Shown in pieces: positions 16,619 through 25,880 of a stretch of 64,000 bases of DNA. The position numbers and the translations under genes were made by a program. Positions within the stretch are counted from its first letter, which is position 1, and each line of letters opens with the position of its first letter. The DNA comes from Verrucomicrobiia bacterium (GTDB lineage: Bacteria; Verrucomicrobiota; Verrucomicrobiia; Limisphaerales; JADLHS01). Where the stretch lies: positions 124,001-188,000 of the forward strand of contig JAHCLO010000007.1 in NCBI GenBank assembly GCA_026125285.1, given 5' to 3'. A model generated the notes under the pieces. It was given only the letters and a program-made list of their open reading frames with translations, was not told where the DNA came from and did no database searches.

Positions 16619-17626
16619 TCAGTTTTTCGTCCGGCCTTGGCGCAATTTATCCAGACCGACGGCCAGGATGATGACGATGCCGATGATGATTTCCTGCATG
16701 TAAGTCGGCCAGCCGCTTTGGTTCGACCCGTTGCGCAGCACGGCCATGATGAGCGCGCCGATCATCGAGCCGAGAATGCTCCCGCTGCCGCCGCTCAAGC
16801 TCGCGCCGCCGATGACTACGGCCGCAATGACGTCCAGTTCCAAGCCGATGGCGACCGACGGATCGCCTTGCGTGAGCCGCGAGAGTTGCATCAATCCCGC
16901 CAACCCGAAAAACAATCCCGCCACGCCATAAATGGTGGCCTTATACATCCGTACGCGAACGCCGGAGAGCCGGGCGGCGAGTTCGTTCGAGCCGATGGCA
17001 AAAATGTAACGGCCAAACACCGTCCGCCGCATCACCACCGACATGATGATGGCCAGACCGATAGCAAGCCAGACGCCCATCGGCAGAGGAAACAGGTCCT
17101 GCGGCGCTTCGAGGGCCATGATCTTATTCAGCGGCGAGTCGGGATAATTCACCGTTTGATTCTTTCCGATCCATTTGGCGGTGCCGCGCGCGATGCCCAT
17201 CATGCCCAGCGTCACGATGAAGGGCATCATGCGAAAGCCGGCAATGGCGCCGCCATTGATCAATCCGATCAGGCCGCCCACGACGATCGTCAGCAGCACC
17301 ACCATCATCGGTGAAAAGCCTTTCAAGATGAAGGTAGCGCCAACCACGCTGGTGAGGGCCACCGTTGAACCGATGCTCAGGTCAATGCCGCCGCTGACGA
17401 TGATCATCGTCATGCCCAGCGCGCAGATGGCGACGATGACCGTTTGGGTGAGAATGATTTTGAAATTCGCACCCGTGAGAAAATAGGGGCGCACCTCATT
17501 GTTGGCGCAGAACACGCCGACAACGAAAAGCAAACCCAGCAGCGGACCGAAGAAATTAAGGAACCGCGAGAACTGAAGTTTGCCGCGCTGGCCCACGCCT
17601 GTGCCGGGAGGTTGCGGCTTATCCAT
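16619..17626 (-). CDS. Sugar ABC transporter permease (RbsC/BPD_transp_2 type)
   Basis: 335 aa from ATG 17626. Eight to ten hydrophobic helices and the signature GGIDLSIGSTVALTSVVGAT and GGASLSGGSGSILG typical of ribose/xylose-class permeases. It follows the substrate-binding protein gene (17671) by ~45 bases. The ATP-binding subunit (RbsA-like) is not next to either gene in this window, so it must be supplied from elsewhere. Confidence 0.92.
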   Translation of the reverse strand: MDKPQPPGTGVGQRGKLQFSRFLNFFGPLLGLLFVVGVFCANNEVRPYFLTGANFKIILTQTVIVAICALGMTMIIVSGGIDLSIGSTVALTSVVGATFILKGFSPMMVVLLTIVVGGLIGLINGGAIAGFRMMPFIVTLGMMGIARGTAKWIGKNQTVNYPDSPLNKIMALEAPQDLFPLPMGVWLAIGLAIIMSVVMRRTVFGRYIFAIGSNELAARLSGVRVRMYKATIYGVAGLFFGLAGLMQLSRLTQGDPSVAIGLELDVIAAVVIGGASLSGGSGSILGSMIGALIMAVLRNGSNQSGWPTYMQEIIIGIVIILAVGLDKLRQGRTKN

Positions 17627-17670
17627 TACGTTCCTCACTCGCGAGTTCCATCCCAGAGAGCGGGCGACCT

Positions 17671-18663
17671 TCAGTTGAGATATTTGTCCAGCGGCGGATA
17701 AATCAGTTCCTTGATCTCCGGCTGCTCCATGTTTTCGGGAGTGACCACGGTCACGCCGGTATCTATTCGCTTCTCGACAGTTTCGCCGCGCAGATGTTGC
17801 ATGAGCGTCATCACGCCCAGATAACTCATGCGCACCGGATTTTGAACCACCAAGCCCTGCACGTCGCCTTTCTTCAAGTCCTCGACCGACTGCGAGCCGG
17901 CATCGAAGCCCACCATCTTGACCTGGCCGCCGGCCTTGCCAATATCGCGCAAGGCCTTGGCCATGCCCACGGCGGAATTCTCGTTCACGCAAAAGATGCC
18001 GTTGACGTTGCGGCCATGGCGGTTCAACAGATTCTGCGAGGCCTGATACGCGGTCTCGCGCGTGGCGCCGGCGTATTGATCCGCGGAGATGACTTTGATG
18101 TTCGGATACTTCGATTTAATCGTGTCGAGGAAGCCATTCTCCCGCGCCTCGGTGCTGGCCGAACCCACGGCGTAACGGAGCAGGATCACGTTGCCCTTGC
18201 CGCCGAGCAGCGACGCCAAGCGTTCCGCGCCCAGCACGCCGCCCTTGTAATTGTCCGTCGCGACAAAACTCACGTGCTTGTCGGAGTTCAAATCCGAATC
18301 CATGATCACGACCGGAATGCCGGAGGCCACCGCGTTGGCGACCGGCTTCACGAGCGCCCGCGAATCCAGAGGCGCGAGCACGATGCCACTGACGCGGCGG
18401 GTCATGAAATTTTCCACCACCTGAATCTGCTGGTCGCGGTCGTCCTCGCGCAACGGGCCTTTCCAGATGATCTCCACCTTCGTGCCCTGCGCCTGCAATT
18501 CGCGCTGGGCTTTGATCGCCCCGGCGTGAATGCACTTCCAGAATTCGTGCGTCGTGCCCTTGGGAATCACCGCAATCGTGTATGTCTTTTCGGCGGCGGC
18601 CAGCGCGCCGGTTGTCAAAGCGAACACCACGCCGGCCGTCAGAAGTTGAAAGGCGAGTTTCAT
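17671..18663 (-). CDS. Periplasmic sugar-binding protein (RbsB-like)
   Basis: 330 aa. Signal peptide MKLAFQLLTAGVVFALTTGA, then KTYTIAVIPKGTTHEFWKCI, a Peripla_BP_4 opening strand. IVLAPLDSRALVKPV and IPVVIMDSDLNSD are the typical hinge segments. Binds a sugar or related ligand in the periplasm and delivers it to the permease encoded immediately downstream. The specific ligand is not predictable. Confidence 0.92.
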   Translation of the reverse strand: MKLAFQLLTAGVVFALTTGALAAAEKTYTIAVIPKGTTHEFWKCIHAGAIKAQRELQAQGTKVEIIWKGPLREDDRDQQIQVVENFMTRRVSGIVLAPLDSRALVKPVANAVASGIPVVIMDSDLNSDKHVSFVATDNYKGGVLGAERLASLLGGKGNVILLRYAVGSASTEARENGFLDTIKSKYPNIKVISADQYAGATRETAYQASQNLLNRHGRNVNGIFCVNENSAVGMAKALRDIGKAGGQVKMVGFDAGSQSVEDLKKGDVQGLVVQNPVRMSYLGVMTLMQHLRGETVEKRIDTGVTVVTPENMEQPEIKELIYPPLDKYLN

Positions 18664-18826
18664 GGCGGCAGGCTAGGCCGCTGCCGTCTGGTTTTCAATC
18701 CTTTTGCGAAGTCGTTTTACGAAGCCGGCTTTGCCAACTGCGTCCCATCACTCTGCGGTCGGCGACGCGGCAAACTTGCTTGGTTTTTGGTCACCGCATA
18801 GCTTTGGGTCGTTCAATGCGATTGCC

Positions 18827-19600
18827 ATGAAACTCAGCCCCATCAACCGTCGGCGCTTTCTCCGGGCGCTGCTCTATGGTGTGCCCATCCTGGCCGCGGC
18901 CAATGCGCTCTGGCTGGAGCCATCCTGGATCAAGATCCGCCGCGTCCGGCTGGCCGTGGGCAAAGTCGCGCATCGGCTGGTTCACTTCACGGATTTGCAT
19001 CACAAGGGCGATCGCGATTTCCTGGCTGCGGCGGTCGCCAGGATCAACGCGTTGTCCCCCGAGTTTGTCTGCTTCACCGGCGACCTCATCGAGGACAGCG
19101 AACATCTTGAAGAGACACTCGAATTGTTGGGCGGCATCAAATCGCCGCTTTATGGCGTGCCTGGCAATCACGACTACTGGAGCCATGCGGACTTTGACCG
19201 CATTGCCGCCGCCTTCAGCGCAACGGGTGGAAAATGGCTCCTGGACGAAAGCGTTTTGGCGGCTGGAGGCCGGGTGAACATCGCTGGGGCCACCTGCTCA
19301 AAAGCACCGCAGCTTTCGCTGGTGGAATCGGCGAAAAACATCGTGCTGATCCATTACCCCGAATGGGTCGAGAAACTTGGGGCTTATCGCTTCGACGTCG
19401 CCTTGGCCGGCCATTCGCACGGAGGCCAGGTGCGCCTCCCGTTCTACGGACCGCTGATCGTGCCCTTCGGCGTGGGTCGCTACGATCTGGGTTTGTTCCG
19501 CACCCCGTCCGGCCCGCTTTACGTGGGCGCCGGCTTGGGCTGGTTTTACCTCAACGTGCGTTTCAACTGCCGGCCCGAAATCACCGTGATTGAAATCTGA
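18827..19600 (+). CDS. Tat-exported metallophosphatase
   Basis: 257 aa from ATG 18827. NRRRFLRALLYG near the N-terminus is a twin-arginine signal or anchor. Metal-binding motifs of the calcineurin-like fold: DLHHKGD (D-x-H), TGDLIED (GD), GVPGNHDYW (GNHD), and GHSHGGQVRLP (GHxH). Similar to YaeI/YkuE-type phosphodiesterases acting on envelope lipids or nucleotides (family knowledge). The Tat genes in this same window could export it. Confidence 0.9.
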   Translation: MKLSPINRRRFLRALLYGVPILAAANALWLEPSWIKIRRVRLAVGKVAHRLVHFTDLHHKGDRDFLAAAVARINALSPEFVCFTGDLIEDSEHLEETLELLGGIKSPLYGVPGNHDYWSHADFDRIAAAFSATGGKWLLDESVLAAGGRVNIAGATCSKAPQLSLVESAKNIVLIHYPEWVEKLGAYRFDVALAGHSHGGQVRLPFYGPLIVPFGVGRYDLGLFRTPSGPLYVGAGLGWFYLNVRFNCRPEITVIEI

Positions 19601-19625
19601 CCGGCGGTTTGTATCGTCCCGTTCG

Positions 19626-21644
19626 ATGGCCGCGCCTCAAACTCAACCACCGCCACCTCCGCTCGCCCGGCCAGTGACCAGTCTGTGGGGCGTGGGCAAC
19701 GAACGCGCGGCCCAACTGGCGCGGCTCGGCATTGTAACGGTCGAGGACTTGTTGCGGCATCGCCCGCGGCGTTACGAGGATCGCCGGAATTTCTGGCCCA
19801 TCCAGGATTTGCGGCTCGATGAAGCGGCACTCACCCGCGGTTCCGTCCTTGCGCTCGGCACCAAGACCTATCGAAAGGGAACCAAATCGGTGTTCGAACT
19901 GATTCTGGATGACGGCACCGGACGATTGCACTGCCGCTGGTGGAATCTGCCCTTCATGGAAAAGTATTTCGCGGTCGGCGATGAAGTTATTGTGTTCGGC
20001 AAACCGCTTTCGCTTCGCCCCCGCACGATGGATCATCCAGAAACCGAAGTGGTCGAGGGCGGCGAGGAAAGCTTCATCCACTTCAACCGCATCGTGCCGG
20101 TCTATCCGCTCACGGAAGGTCTGCCGCAACGCTGGTTGCGCGGACTGCTGTGGCGGACGCTGGAGCGCCAGTTGCCGAAGACTGATCATCCGCGACCAAC
20201 TGCCGGCGACGGTCTGCACCTGATCCCACGCGCGCAGGCCATTCGCTGGCTGCATTTTCCAGAGGCCAAGGACGAGGCGGAACTGGCGCGTCAACGACTG
20301 GCCTTGGACGAATTCATGGCGTTGCAGCGCGACATTCAGTTGCGCCGGAAGAAGTTCGAGGCCAACGCCCGCGCGCTGCCCTGTGGCGGCGACAACCGTT
20401 TGATCAAGCCATTCCTGACGGCATTGGGATTCGCGCTGACGGACGCACAGACCCGCGTGCTCCGCGAAATCCGCGCGGACCTGCGCGGCGCGCATCCGAT
20501 GCGCCGACTGCTTCAAGGCGACGTTGGGTCGGGCAAAACCGCCGTCGCCGCCTGCACGGCGTTGATGGCGCTGGAAAGTGGATTCGACGTGGTCCTGATG
20601 GCGCCGACGGAAATCCTGGCAAGGCAGCACCACCGGAATTTCCAAGGCTGGTTTGAACCGCTCGGAGTCAGCGTTGAATTTCAGACCGGCGGCCGGAAAA
20701 CCATCAGCCTAAAGCCGGAGACATCGGACGTTCAGCATCACGCATCACGCATCACGCATCACGGTTCCCTCGTCATCGGCACCCACGCACTGATTCAAGA
20801 AGGCTTCCGTCTGCCGAAGCTCGGCCTGGTGATCATTGATGAGCAACACAAATTCGGGGTGGCGCAGCGCGAGGAACTGGTGCGCAAAGGACGCTACCCG
20901 CATCTGCTCGTAATGACCGCCACCCCGATTCCGCGCACGCTGGGGCTGACGCTCTATGGCGATCTGGACATCTCCGTGATTGACGAACTGCCGGCGGGGC
21001 GCGGTTCGATCAAATCCTTCATTCGCGCGAGCGACCGGTTGCCCAAGGTCTGGGAATTCCTGCGCCAGCAACTTGCCGCCGGCCGGCAAGCCTACGTGGT
21101 GTATCCGCGCGTGGAGGACGGCGGACCGGGCGCGATGAAAGCCGTGACCAAGGAGTTTGAAAAACTGAAAGCGGTGCTGGCACCGTTTCGGGTGGGTCTG
21201 GTTCACGGCCAATTGCGCAGCCAGGAAGCGGAGCAAGTCATGGCCGCGTTTCGCGCGAACGCCGTCCAGGTGCTGCTGGCCACCGCGCTCATCGAGGTGG
21301 GAGTGGATGTCCCAAACGCAACGGTAATGCTGGTGGAAAACGCCGAAGCTTTCGGCTTGGCGCAACTGCATCAACTGCGCGGACGCATCGGACGCGGCGC
21401 GCATGAGTCCTACTGCATCCTGATTTCCGACGCCAAGCAGCCCGAATCCCGCGAACGGTTGCGCGTGCTGGAGGAAACGAACGACGGTTTTCGCATTGCG
21501 GAAGCGGACCTGAAACTGCGCGGTCCGGGGGAATTACTGGGCCAGCGGCAAAGCGGGATGCCACCCCTGCGATTCGGAGACTTGATCACTGATCTGGAGT
21601 TGATTCGCCAGGCGCGTGACCTGGTGGCGGGAGAACTTCAATAA
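19626..21644 (+). CDS. recG: ATP-dependent DNA helicase RecG
   Basis: 672 aa from ATG 19626. Wedge/OB domain at the N-terminus (VTSLWGVGNERAAQLARLGI; RLHCRWWN), helicase motifs LLQGDVGSGKTAVAA (Walker A), IIDEQHKFG (motif II, the DEQH variant typical of RecG), TATPIPRTL (motif III), and LLATALIEVGVDVPNA, QLRGRIGRG near the end. RecG reverses stalled replication forks. Oddity: a four-copy heptamer repeat replaces the normal sequence just before the LVIGTHALIQ motif. Confidence 0.95.
   Translation: MAAPQTQPPPPPLARPVTSLWGVGNERAAQLARLGIVTVEDLLRHRPRRYEDRRNFWPIQDLRLDEAALTRGSVLALGTKTYRKGTKSVFELILDDGTGRLHCRWWNLPFMEKYFAVGDEVIVFGKPLSLRPRTMDHPETEVVEGGEESFIHFNRIVPVYPLTEGLPQRWLRGLLWRTLERQLPKTDHPRPTAGDGLHLIPRAQAIRWLHFPEAKDEAELARQRLALDEFMALQRDIQLRRKKFEANARALPCGGDNRLIKPFLTALGFALTDAQTRVLREIRADLRGAHPMRRLLQGDVGSGKTAVAACTALMALESGFDVVLMAPTEILARQHHRNFQGWFEPLGVSVEFQTGGRKTISLKPETSDVQHHASRITHHGSLVIGTHALIQEGFRLPKLGLVIIDEQHKFGVAQREELVRKGRYPHLLVMTATPIPRTLGLTLYGDLDISVIDELPAGRGSIKSFIRASDRLPKVWEFLRQQLAAGRQAYVVYPRVEDGGPGAMKAVTKEFEKLKAVLAPFRVGLVHGQLRSQEAEQVMAAFRANAVQVLLATALIEVGVDVPNATVMLVENAEAFGLAQLHQLRGRIGRGAHESYCILISDAKQPESRERLRVLEETNDGFRIAEADLKLRGPGELLGQRQSGMPPLRFGDLITDLELIRQARDLVAGELQ
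20735..20762 (+). repeat. Heptamer tandem repeat (GCATCAC x4) inside recG
   Basis: Four perfect copies of GCATCAC within the recG reading frame, encoding a His/Ser/Thr-rich loop. The reverse complement (GTGATGC x4) occurs at 58249-58276, so the repeat is dispersed. Confidence 0.9.
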
Positions 21645-21689
21645 ATGGAGCTTGTGTCCGACTCGGATTCGGCGGAAAGTCACATTCGT

Positions 21690-21818
21690 ATGAAAAGACT
21701 GTTCACCGTTGTGGCGTTGCTGGCGTTGGTCGGTTCCGTCCTGCTGACGGGCTGCAAAAAAGAGGAAACCCCGGAAGTTCCGGAAGTTCCTTCAACCAAC
21801 GCGCCGGTTGTGCCATAA
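21690..21818 (+). CDS. Small lipoprotein
   Basis: 42 aa: a positively charged start MKRLFTVVALLALVGSVLL followed by the lipobox LLTGC, then KKEETPEVPEVP. Predicted to be cleaved before Cys22 and lipid-anchored, leaving only ~20 residues. A strong terminator follows at 21848. Function unknown. Confidence 0.75.
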   Translation: MKRLFTVVALLALVGSVLLTGCKKEETPEVPEVPSTNAPVVP

Positions 21819-21847
21819 CCCGATCCCCGCAGAAGTTGGATTCAGAC

Positions 21848-21878
21848 AAACCGGGCTTCGGCCCGGTTTGTTCTTTTG
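21848..21878 (+). terminator. Rho-independent terminator
   Basis: AAACCGGGC, loop TTCG, then GCCCGGTTT is a perfect 9-bp stem with a UUCG tetraloop, followed by a T-rich tract (TGTTCTTTT). Ends the recG / small lipoprotein transcript. Confidence 0.9.
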
Positions 21879-21972
21879 GGCGAAGAGCGGCGCTACGTTC
21901 GCCTCAGGAAGTCCGCCGATAGCTCACCCAGCTTCCGCTTGGATTTCTAGGGGGTGGGCTTACACTAAGTCT

Positions 21973-22329
21973 ATGAAGACATCACTCCTGATCATTGCTG
22001 CTCTTGGCCTTTGCCTGGCGGGTTGTGGCGGCAAATCGGAAACACCCACCGGAACCACAAATCCCCCAGCCACCAGCGGCAATCCATTGGATGCACCAGG
22101 TGAATACTTGGGCGCCGTCGTCAAAGGACACCAAAAAGCCGTCAAGACCGTGGACGTCGCCACACTCCATCAGGCGATCCAGTTGTTCCAGGTGCAGGAA
22201 GGACGCTACCCGAAGGATCTGGATGAATTGGTGGCAGAGAAGTACATCTCCAAGATTCCACCCGCACCAGTCGGGATGAAGATTGTTTACGACCCGCAAG
22301 CTGGCTCGGTGAAGGTGGTGAAAGAGTAA
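21973..22329 (+). CDS. Lipoprotein with pseudopilin-like C-terminal segment
   Basis: 118 aa. MKTSLLIIAALGLCLAGCGG is a lipoprotein signal with Cys18. The rest resembles the globular tail of type II secretion pseudopilins: LHQAIQLFQVQEGRYPKDLD, then ELVAEKYISKIPPAPVGMK. Exported and lipid-anchored; function unknown. It has its own promoter region after the terminator at 21848. Confidence 0.75.
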   Translation: MKTSLLIIAALGLCLAGCGGKSETPTGTTNPPATSGNPLDAPGEYLGAVVKGHQKAVKTVDVATLHQAIQLFQVQEGRYPKDLDELVAEKYISKIPPAPVGMKIVYDPQAGSVKVVKE

Positions 22330-22364
22330 TTCGGGGGAACGGTGGACTGGTTGCGTGCGGTTGT

Positions 22365-23381
22365 TCAAGGACTGCGCGGCTTGGGCAGAGGGTTCGCCCG
22401 CTCCAATTCAGGGCGATGCTCCAATTCAGCCTGAACCAGATCGGCCACCATCGCCTCGAAGCTCCATTGCCGACTCCAGCCTAACTCAGTTTCCGCCTTG
22501 CGCGGGTTGCCGCACAGGCCATTCGTGACTTGCTGGTGATTGCTGGTTCGGGTCGTGGTTTTGACAAACTCCTTCCAGTCGAGTTCCGCGGCACGGAAAG
22601 CTGCGGCCACAAAGTTCTCCACCGTTCGCGGCTGACCGGACGCGAACACACAATCCCCCGGCTTGTCGGCTTGAAGCGAGAGCCACATCGCATTGACGAT
22701 GTCGCGGGCATCGCTCCAGTCGCGCACGGCGCTGAGGTCGCCCAACTGAAGCTCCTTTGTCTCGCCGCGTTGGATTGCCGCGACGCCGAGGCTGAGGCGG
22801 CGGCTCAGGAAATTGGGCGGGCGGAGCGGTGATTCATGATTGTAGAGCAACCCCACGGACACAAACTGACCGTATTTCTCACGATGCAGCCGCCCAAACT
22901 GGTCGGCAGCCAGCTTGGCAATGCCATACGGGGTCACGGGCTTCATCAACGTAGTTTCGCTTTGCGGCGATTCCGCCGGTACGCCGAAGACCTCAGCGGA
23001 CGAGGCCAGAAAGACGCGGGAGTTCGGGCAAAGTTCGCGCGCGGCTTCGAGCAGGCGCAACGTGCCGAGCGTGATCGAAAGCACGCTTTCTTCCGGGACG
23101 AGGAAGCTCTGGCGCGAGTCGGTCAGGCCGGCGAGGTGATAGATTTCGTCAGGCTGGGCGGACTTGAGGAAGCGGACGAGCGAGAACGGGTCTTCCAGCG
23201 AGCCGGTCTGCCAGCGGACGGCGTTGAACTCGTCGGCGGGATAGCGGCGGCGCAGGACCGGCTCTTCGCGGTCGAAGGGGAACTGGAGCAGCCCGTGGAC
23301 TTCATAGCCACGGCACAGCAACCCGCGGGCGAGATACGTCCCGTCCTGTCCGGCAATGCCTGTGATGGCGGCGCGTTTCAT
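22365..23381 (-). CDS. NDP-sugar 4,6-dehydratase/epimerase (GDP-mannose dehydratase-like SDR)
   Basis: 338 aa from ATG 23381. [15 protein letters not shown] at 7-21 is the extended-SDR nucleotide-binding loop of the GDP-mannose 4,6-dehydratase group. SSAEVFG supplies the catalytic Ser/Thr-Glu region and PYGIAKLAAD the Tyr-x3-Lys pair. Likely NAD(P)-dependent modification of an NDP-hexose for surface glycans. Two truncated copies of its 5' end lie at 24131-24247 and 24924-25181. Confidence 0.88.
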   Translation of the reverse strand: MKRAAITGIAGQDGTYLARGLLCRGYEVHGLLQFPFDREEPVLRRRYPADEFNAVRWQTGSLEDPFSLVRFLKSAQPDEIYHLAGLTDSRQSFLVPEESVLSITLGTLRLLEAARELCPNSRVFLASSAEVFGVPAESPQSETTLMKPVTPYGIAKLAADQFGRLHREKYGQFVSVGLLYNHESPLRPPNFLSRRLSLGVAAIQRGETKELQLGDLSAVRDWSDARDIVNAMWLSLQADKPGDCVFASGQPRTVENFVAAAFRAAELDWKEFVKTTTRTSNHQQVTNGLCGNPRKAETELGWSRQWSFEAMVADLVQAELEHRPELERANPLPKPRSP

Positions 23382-23387
23382 GGCCGT

Positions 23388-23505
23388 GTAGCGCAGGTTG
23401 CCAAACCTGCCGTATCGCCGATTGCCAAATCGGCAGGGCGAGCGACGTGGCACGGTCCGCAGGTTTGGCAACCTGCGATACAGCAAACTTGGCAGTCTGC
23501 GCTAC
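23388..23505. repeat. Composite palindromic repeat (GTAGCGCAG type)
   Basis: Starts GTAGCGCAGGTTGCCAAAC and ends with CTGCGCTAC. Contains nested short palindromes (CAGGTTTGGCAACCTG; CCGATTGCCAAATCGG). The same family occurs at 25188-25320. It lies between the epimerase start and the toxin-antitoxin pair, within the 186-base gap 23382-23567. Confidence 0.85.
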
Positions 23506-23567
23506 GATCTGCGCCAGGCTGTCTGCCGGGTTTCATTCAGTTCCAGCGTCCATGTTCCGGGTTGTGG

Positions 23568-23879
23568 TCATAGTCTCATCTGTTGATTCCAAACGGTGCG
23601 AACCCTCTGCAAGTCACCAGCCGTGAGCACGCCCAGACGACGGATAAACACCGTCCGCTCTGCCGTGACGAGGCGGTCGAGACGGGCCACCGACGGCTTG
23701 AGCAGACCGGCAGCCTGCCAATCGGCCAGCCGAACATCCAACGGGCCCTCGTGCAGTACCGAGGTGAGGCGACAGATAATGGCGTCCTGCGGCAGGTCAA
23801 AGAGCACCAGCGCCGGCCGCGTTTTGCTCATGGCGCCCGAAGTGAACGGAAACTGGCAAATGAAGACCTCGCCGAACAT
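23568..23879 (-). CDS. MazF/PemK-like endoribonuclease toxin
   Basis: 103 aa from ATG 23879. MFGEVFICQFPFTSGAMSKT, then RPALVLFDLPQDAIICRLTS is the MazF/PemK/CcdB fold (start strand, RPALV, and C-terminal KPSVARLDRLVTAERTVF). Predicted mRNA interferase. It starts one base after the stop of the antitoxin gene at 23881, so the two are coupled. Confidence 0.85.
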   Translation of the reverse strand: MFGEVFICQFPFTSGAMSKTRPALVLFDLPQDAIICRLTSVLHEGPLDVRLADWQAAGLLKPSVARLDRLVTAERTVFIRRLGVLTAGDLQRVRTVWNQQMRL

Positions 23880-23880
23880 G

Positions 23881-24093
23881 TCAGCGCACCGAGTCGTAGA
23901 TGGCGTCCTCCGCCGAATCGTCGCGCAAGAACTGCTCATAGCTGGCGGCGCGCCACGCCGCCTCATCCGTCGCCTCGTCCGTGAGGACAATGACGCGAGC
24001 TTTCCCGGTCTTGGGCAACTGTGCCGCCACCTCGGTTGGAATCTGGAGAGTGGCCGCCCCGCTCAACTCGGTGGTGAACTCGACTGCATTCAT
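23881..24093 (-). CDS. Antitoxin of the MazF/PemK pair
   Basis: 70 aa. The N-terminal EFTTELSGAATLQIPTEVAA resembles an AbrB/SpoVT-like swapped-hairpin DNA-binding strand set, with a C-terminal acidic toxin-binding tail (DDSAEDAIYDSVR). Upstream of and one base from the toxin, the usual autoregulated order. Confidence 0.8.
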   Translation of the reverse strand: MNAVEFTTELSGAATLQIPTEVAAQLPKTGKARVIVLTDEATDEAAWRAASYEQFLRDDSAEDAIYDSVR

Positions 24094-24130
24094 GATGGAA
24101 GGCTATCGTGTTTGCCTGACGGGGTCAAAC

Positions 24131-24247
24131 GCCGCGGTCGAAGGGGAACTGGAGCAGCCCGTGGACTTCATAGCCGCGCCGCAGCAACCCGCGGGCGAGA
24201 TACGTTCCGTCCTGTCCGGCAGTGCCTGTGATGGCGGCGCGTTTCAT
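24131..24247 (-). pseudogene. 5' fragment of the epimerase gene (copy 2)
   Basis: Minus strand from ATG 24247 encodes [18 protein letters not shown] and continues to QFPFDRG before the homology stops, matching the first ~39 codons of the gene at 22365-23381. Non-functional remnant. Confidence 0.85.
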
Positions 24248-24422
24248 TCAGATCCAATCATCAAGCTCACCTGGCCGCCGGAAACTCCCGGTCGGCTGCA
24301 ACAATCGCCGACAAATAAGCCGAACCGTTCGACTGGCCAGCCGGGCGGCGGCGGCAGTAATCTGGTGAGGCATCATGTGTGTCGTCTTGCTTTCTCCAAC
24401 TGTGCAACGGCTTTGTTCGACT

Positions 24423-24914
<492 letters not shown>

Positions 24915-24923
24915 GGGATTGAT

Positions 24924-25181
24924 TTACCATCTGAAACGCGACCCAGCGACAACTTTTCGCCGAAGACCTCGGCGGACGAGTGAGAACGGGTCTTCCGGAG
25001 AGCCGGTTTGCCAGCGGACGGCGTTGAACTCGGCGGCGGGATAGCGGCGGCGCAGGACCGGCGCTTCGCGGTCGAAGGGGATATGCAGCAGGCCGTGGAC
25101 TTCGTAGCCGCGCCGCAGCAACCCGCGGGCGAGATACGTTCCGTCCTGGCCGGCAATGCCTGTGATGGCGGCGCGTTTCAT
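24924..25181 (-). pseudogene. 5' fragment of the epimerase gene (copy 3, internal deletion)
   Basis: From ATG 25181 the frame matches the first ~70 residues of the gene at 22365 ([39 protein letters not shown]), then jumps out of frame into the sequence that encodes SSAEVFG in the intact gene. The junction lies at a short shared GACGAG-like sequence. A deletion derivative, not functional. Confidence 0.85.
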
Positions 25182-25187
25182 GATTCC

Positions 25188-25320
25188 GTAGCGCAGAGTT
25201 GCACTCTGCTGTATCGCCGATTTGAAATCGGCATGGCTCCCGACGGCTCAAAGTGCTTCACCTTTTGACGCGCCCGCAGAATACAATTCTGCGATACGGC
25301 AGATTGAAAATCTGCGCTAC
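25188..25320. repeat. Composite palindromic repeat (GTAGCGCAG type)
   Basis: GTAGCGCAGAGTTGCACTCT at the left and its family counterpart ending CTGCGCTAC at 25320 at the right. It includes CAGAATACAATTCTG and CAGATTGAAAATCTG short palindromes. Directly upstream of epimerase fragment 3, in the same relative position as the repeat at 23388 has to the intact gene, so gene head and repeat were copied together. Confidence 0.85.
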
Positions 25321-25461
25321 GATCTGCGCCATGCTGTTCGCCGGGTTTCATTCAGGCTAAAAGACTAAAGTCCAGTAACACCCCTGCTTCCGCCGCCGGC
25401 AACGACCGGGCGCAAGAAGACTTTCCCGAATCCTCCTGCCAGGCGGGGCGCTGCAGCGCTC

Positions 25462-25854
25462 TTAGGCGACGTTGCGTGCATGAGTCTGAGTGCGCTGCCG
25501 AACGACTCCCTTCTTGGTCTGATGCCACTCCCACGACAAGTGAACTGTAAGCCGACCAAGGCTGAACCGTCGCCAGCGATGGAATGGTGAGCGGAGGCGC
25601 CGCAGGATGCTGTTCTCCAACCACTCGGGGTCAAAGCCTGCCCACTCGCCTGCGATGCTGAACAAATTGGAGCGGCAAACTGGGTAAACCTCGTCCACGA
25701 GAATCTCGTGCAACTCCTCGATGGAATACGGCGACGCAGCAAGGATGCCGACGCGCCAAGACCGTGCGAGCGAAATGTCCGTATCAAGGAAGAGGTCTGA
25801 TAGTGCCTCCCAGACCGGTCTTCGATGCTCCAAGTCTTCAGGTGCGGCCTTCAC
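25462..25854 (-). CDS. DUF7079-like small protein
   Basis: About 130 aa from a GTG at 25854: HRRPVWEALSDLFLDTDISL, then SPYSIEELHEILVDEVYPVC and LFSIAGEWAGFDPEWL. This pattern matches, as far as I can recall, a widespread small family (DUF7079) of unknown function, often at genome-plasticity sites. The start is uncertain because the frame is open further upstream. Cytoplasmic. Confidence 0.65.
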   Translation of the reverse strand: MKAAPEDLEHRRPVWEALSDLFLDTDISLARSWRVGILAASPYSIEELHEILVDEVYPVCRSNLFSIAGEWAGFDPEWLENSILRRLRSPFHRWRRFSLGRLTVHLSWEWHQTKKGVVRQRTQTHARNVA

Positions 25855-25880
25855 GGTGCGCGTCGAGGTCGTCCAACACC

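Noticed and set aside
24924..25181. Treating the third epimerase head as a small intact protein.
   Set aside because: The frame leaves the homologous sequence at a deletion junction and loses the Tyr-Lys catalytic region.
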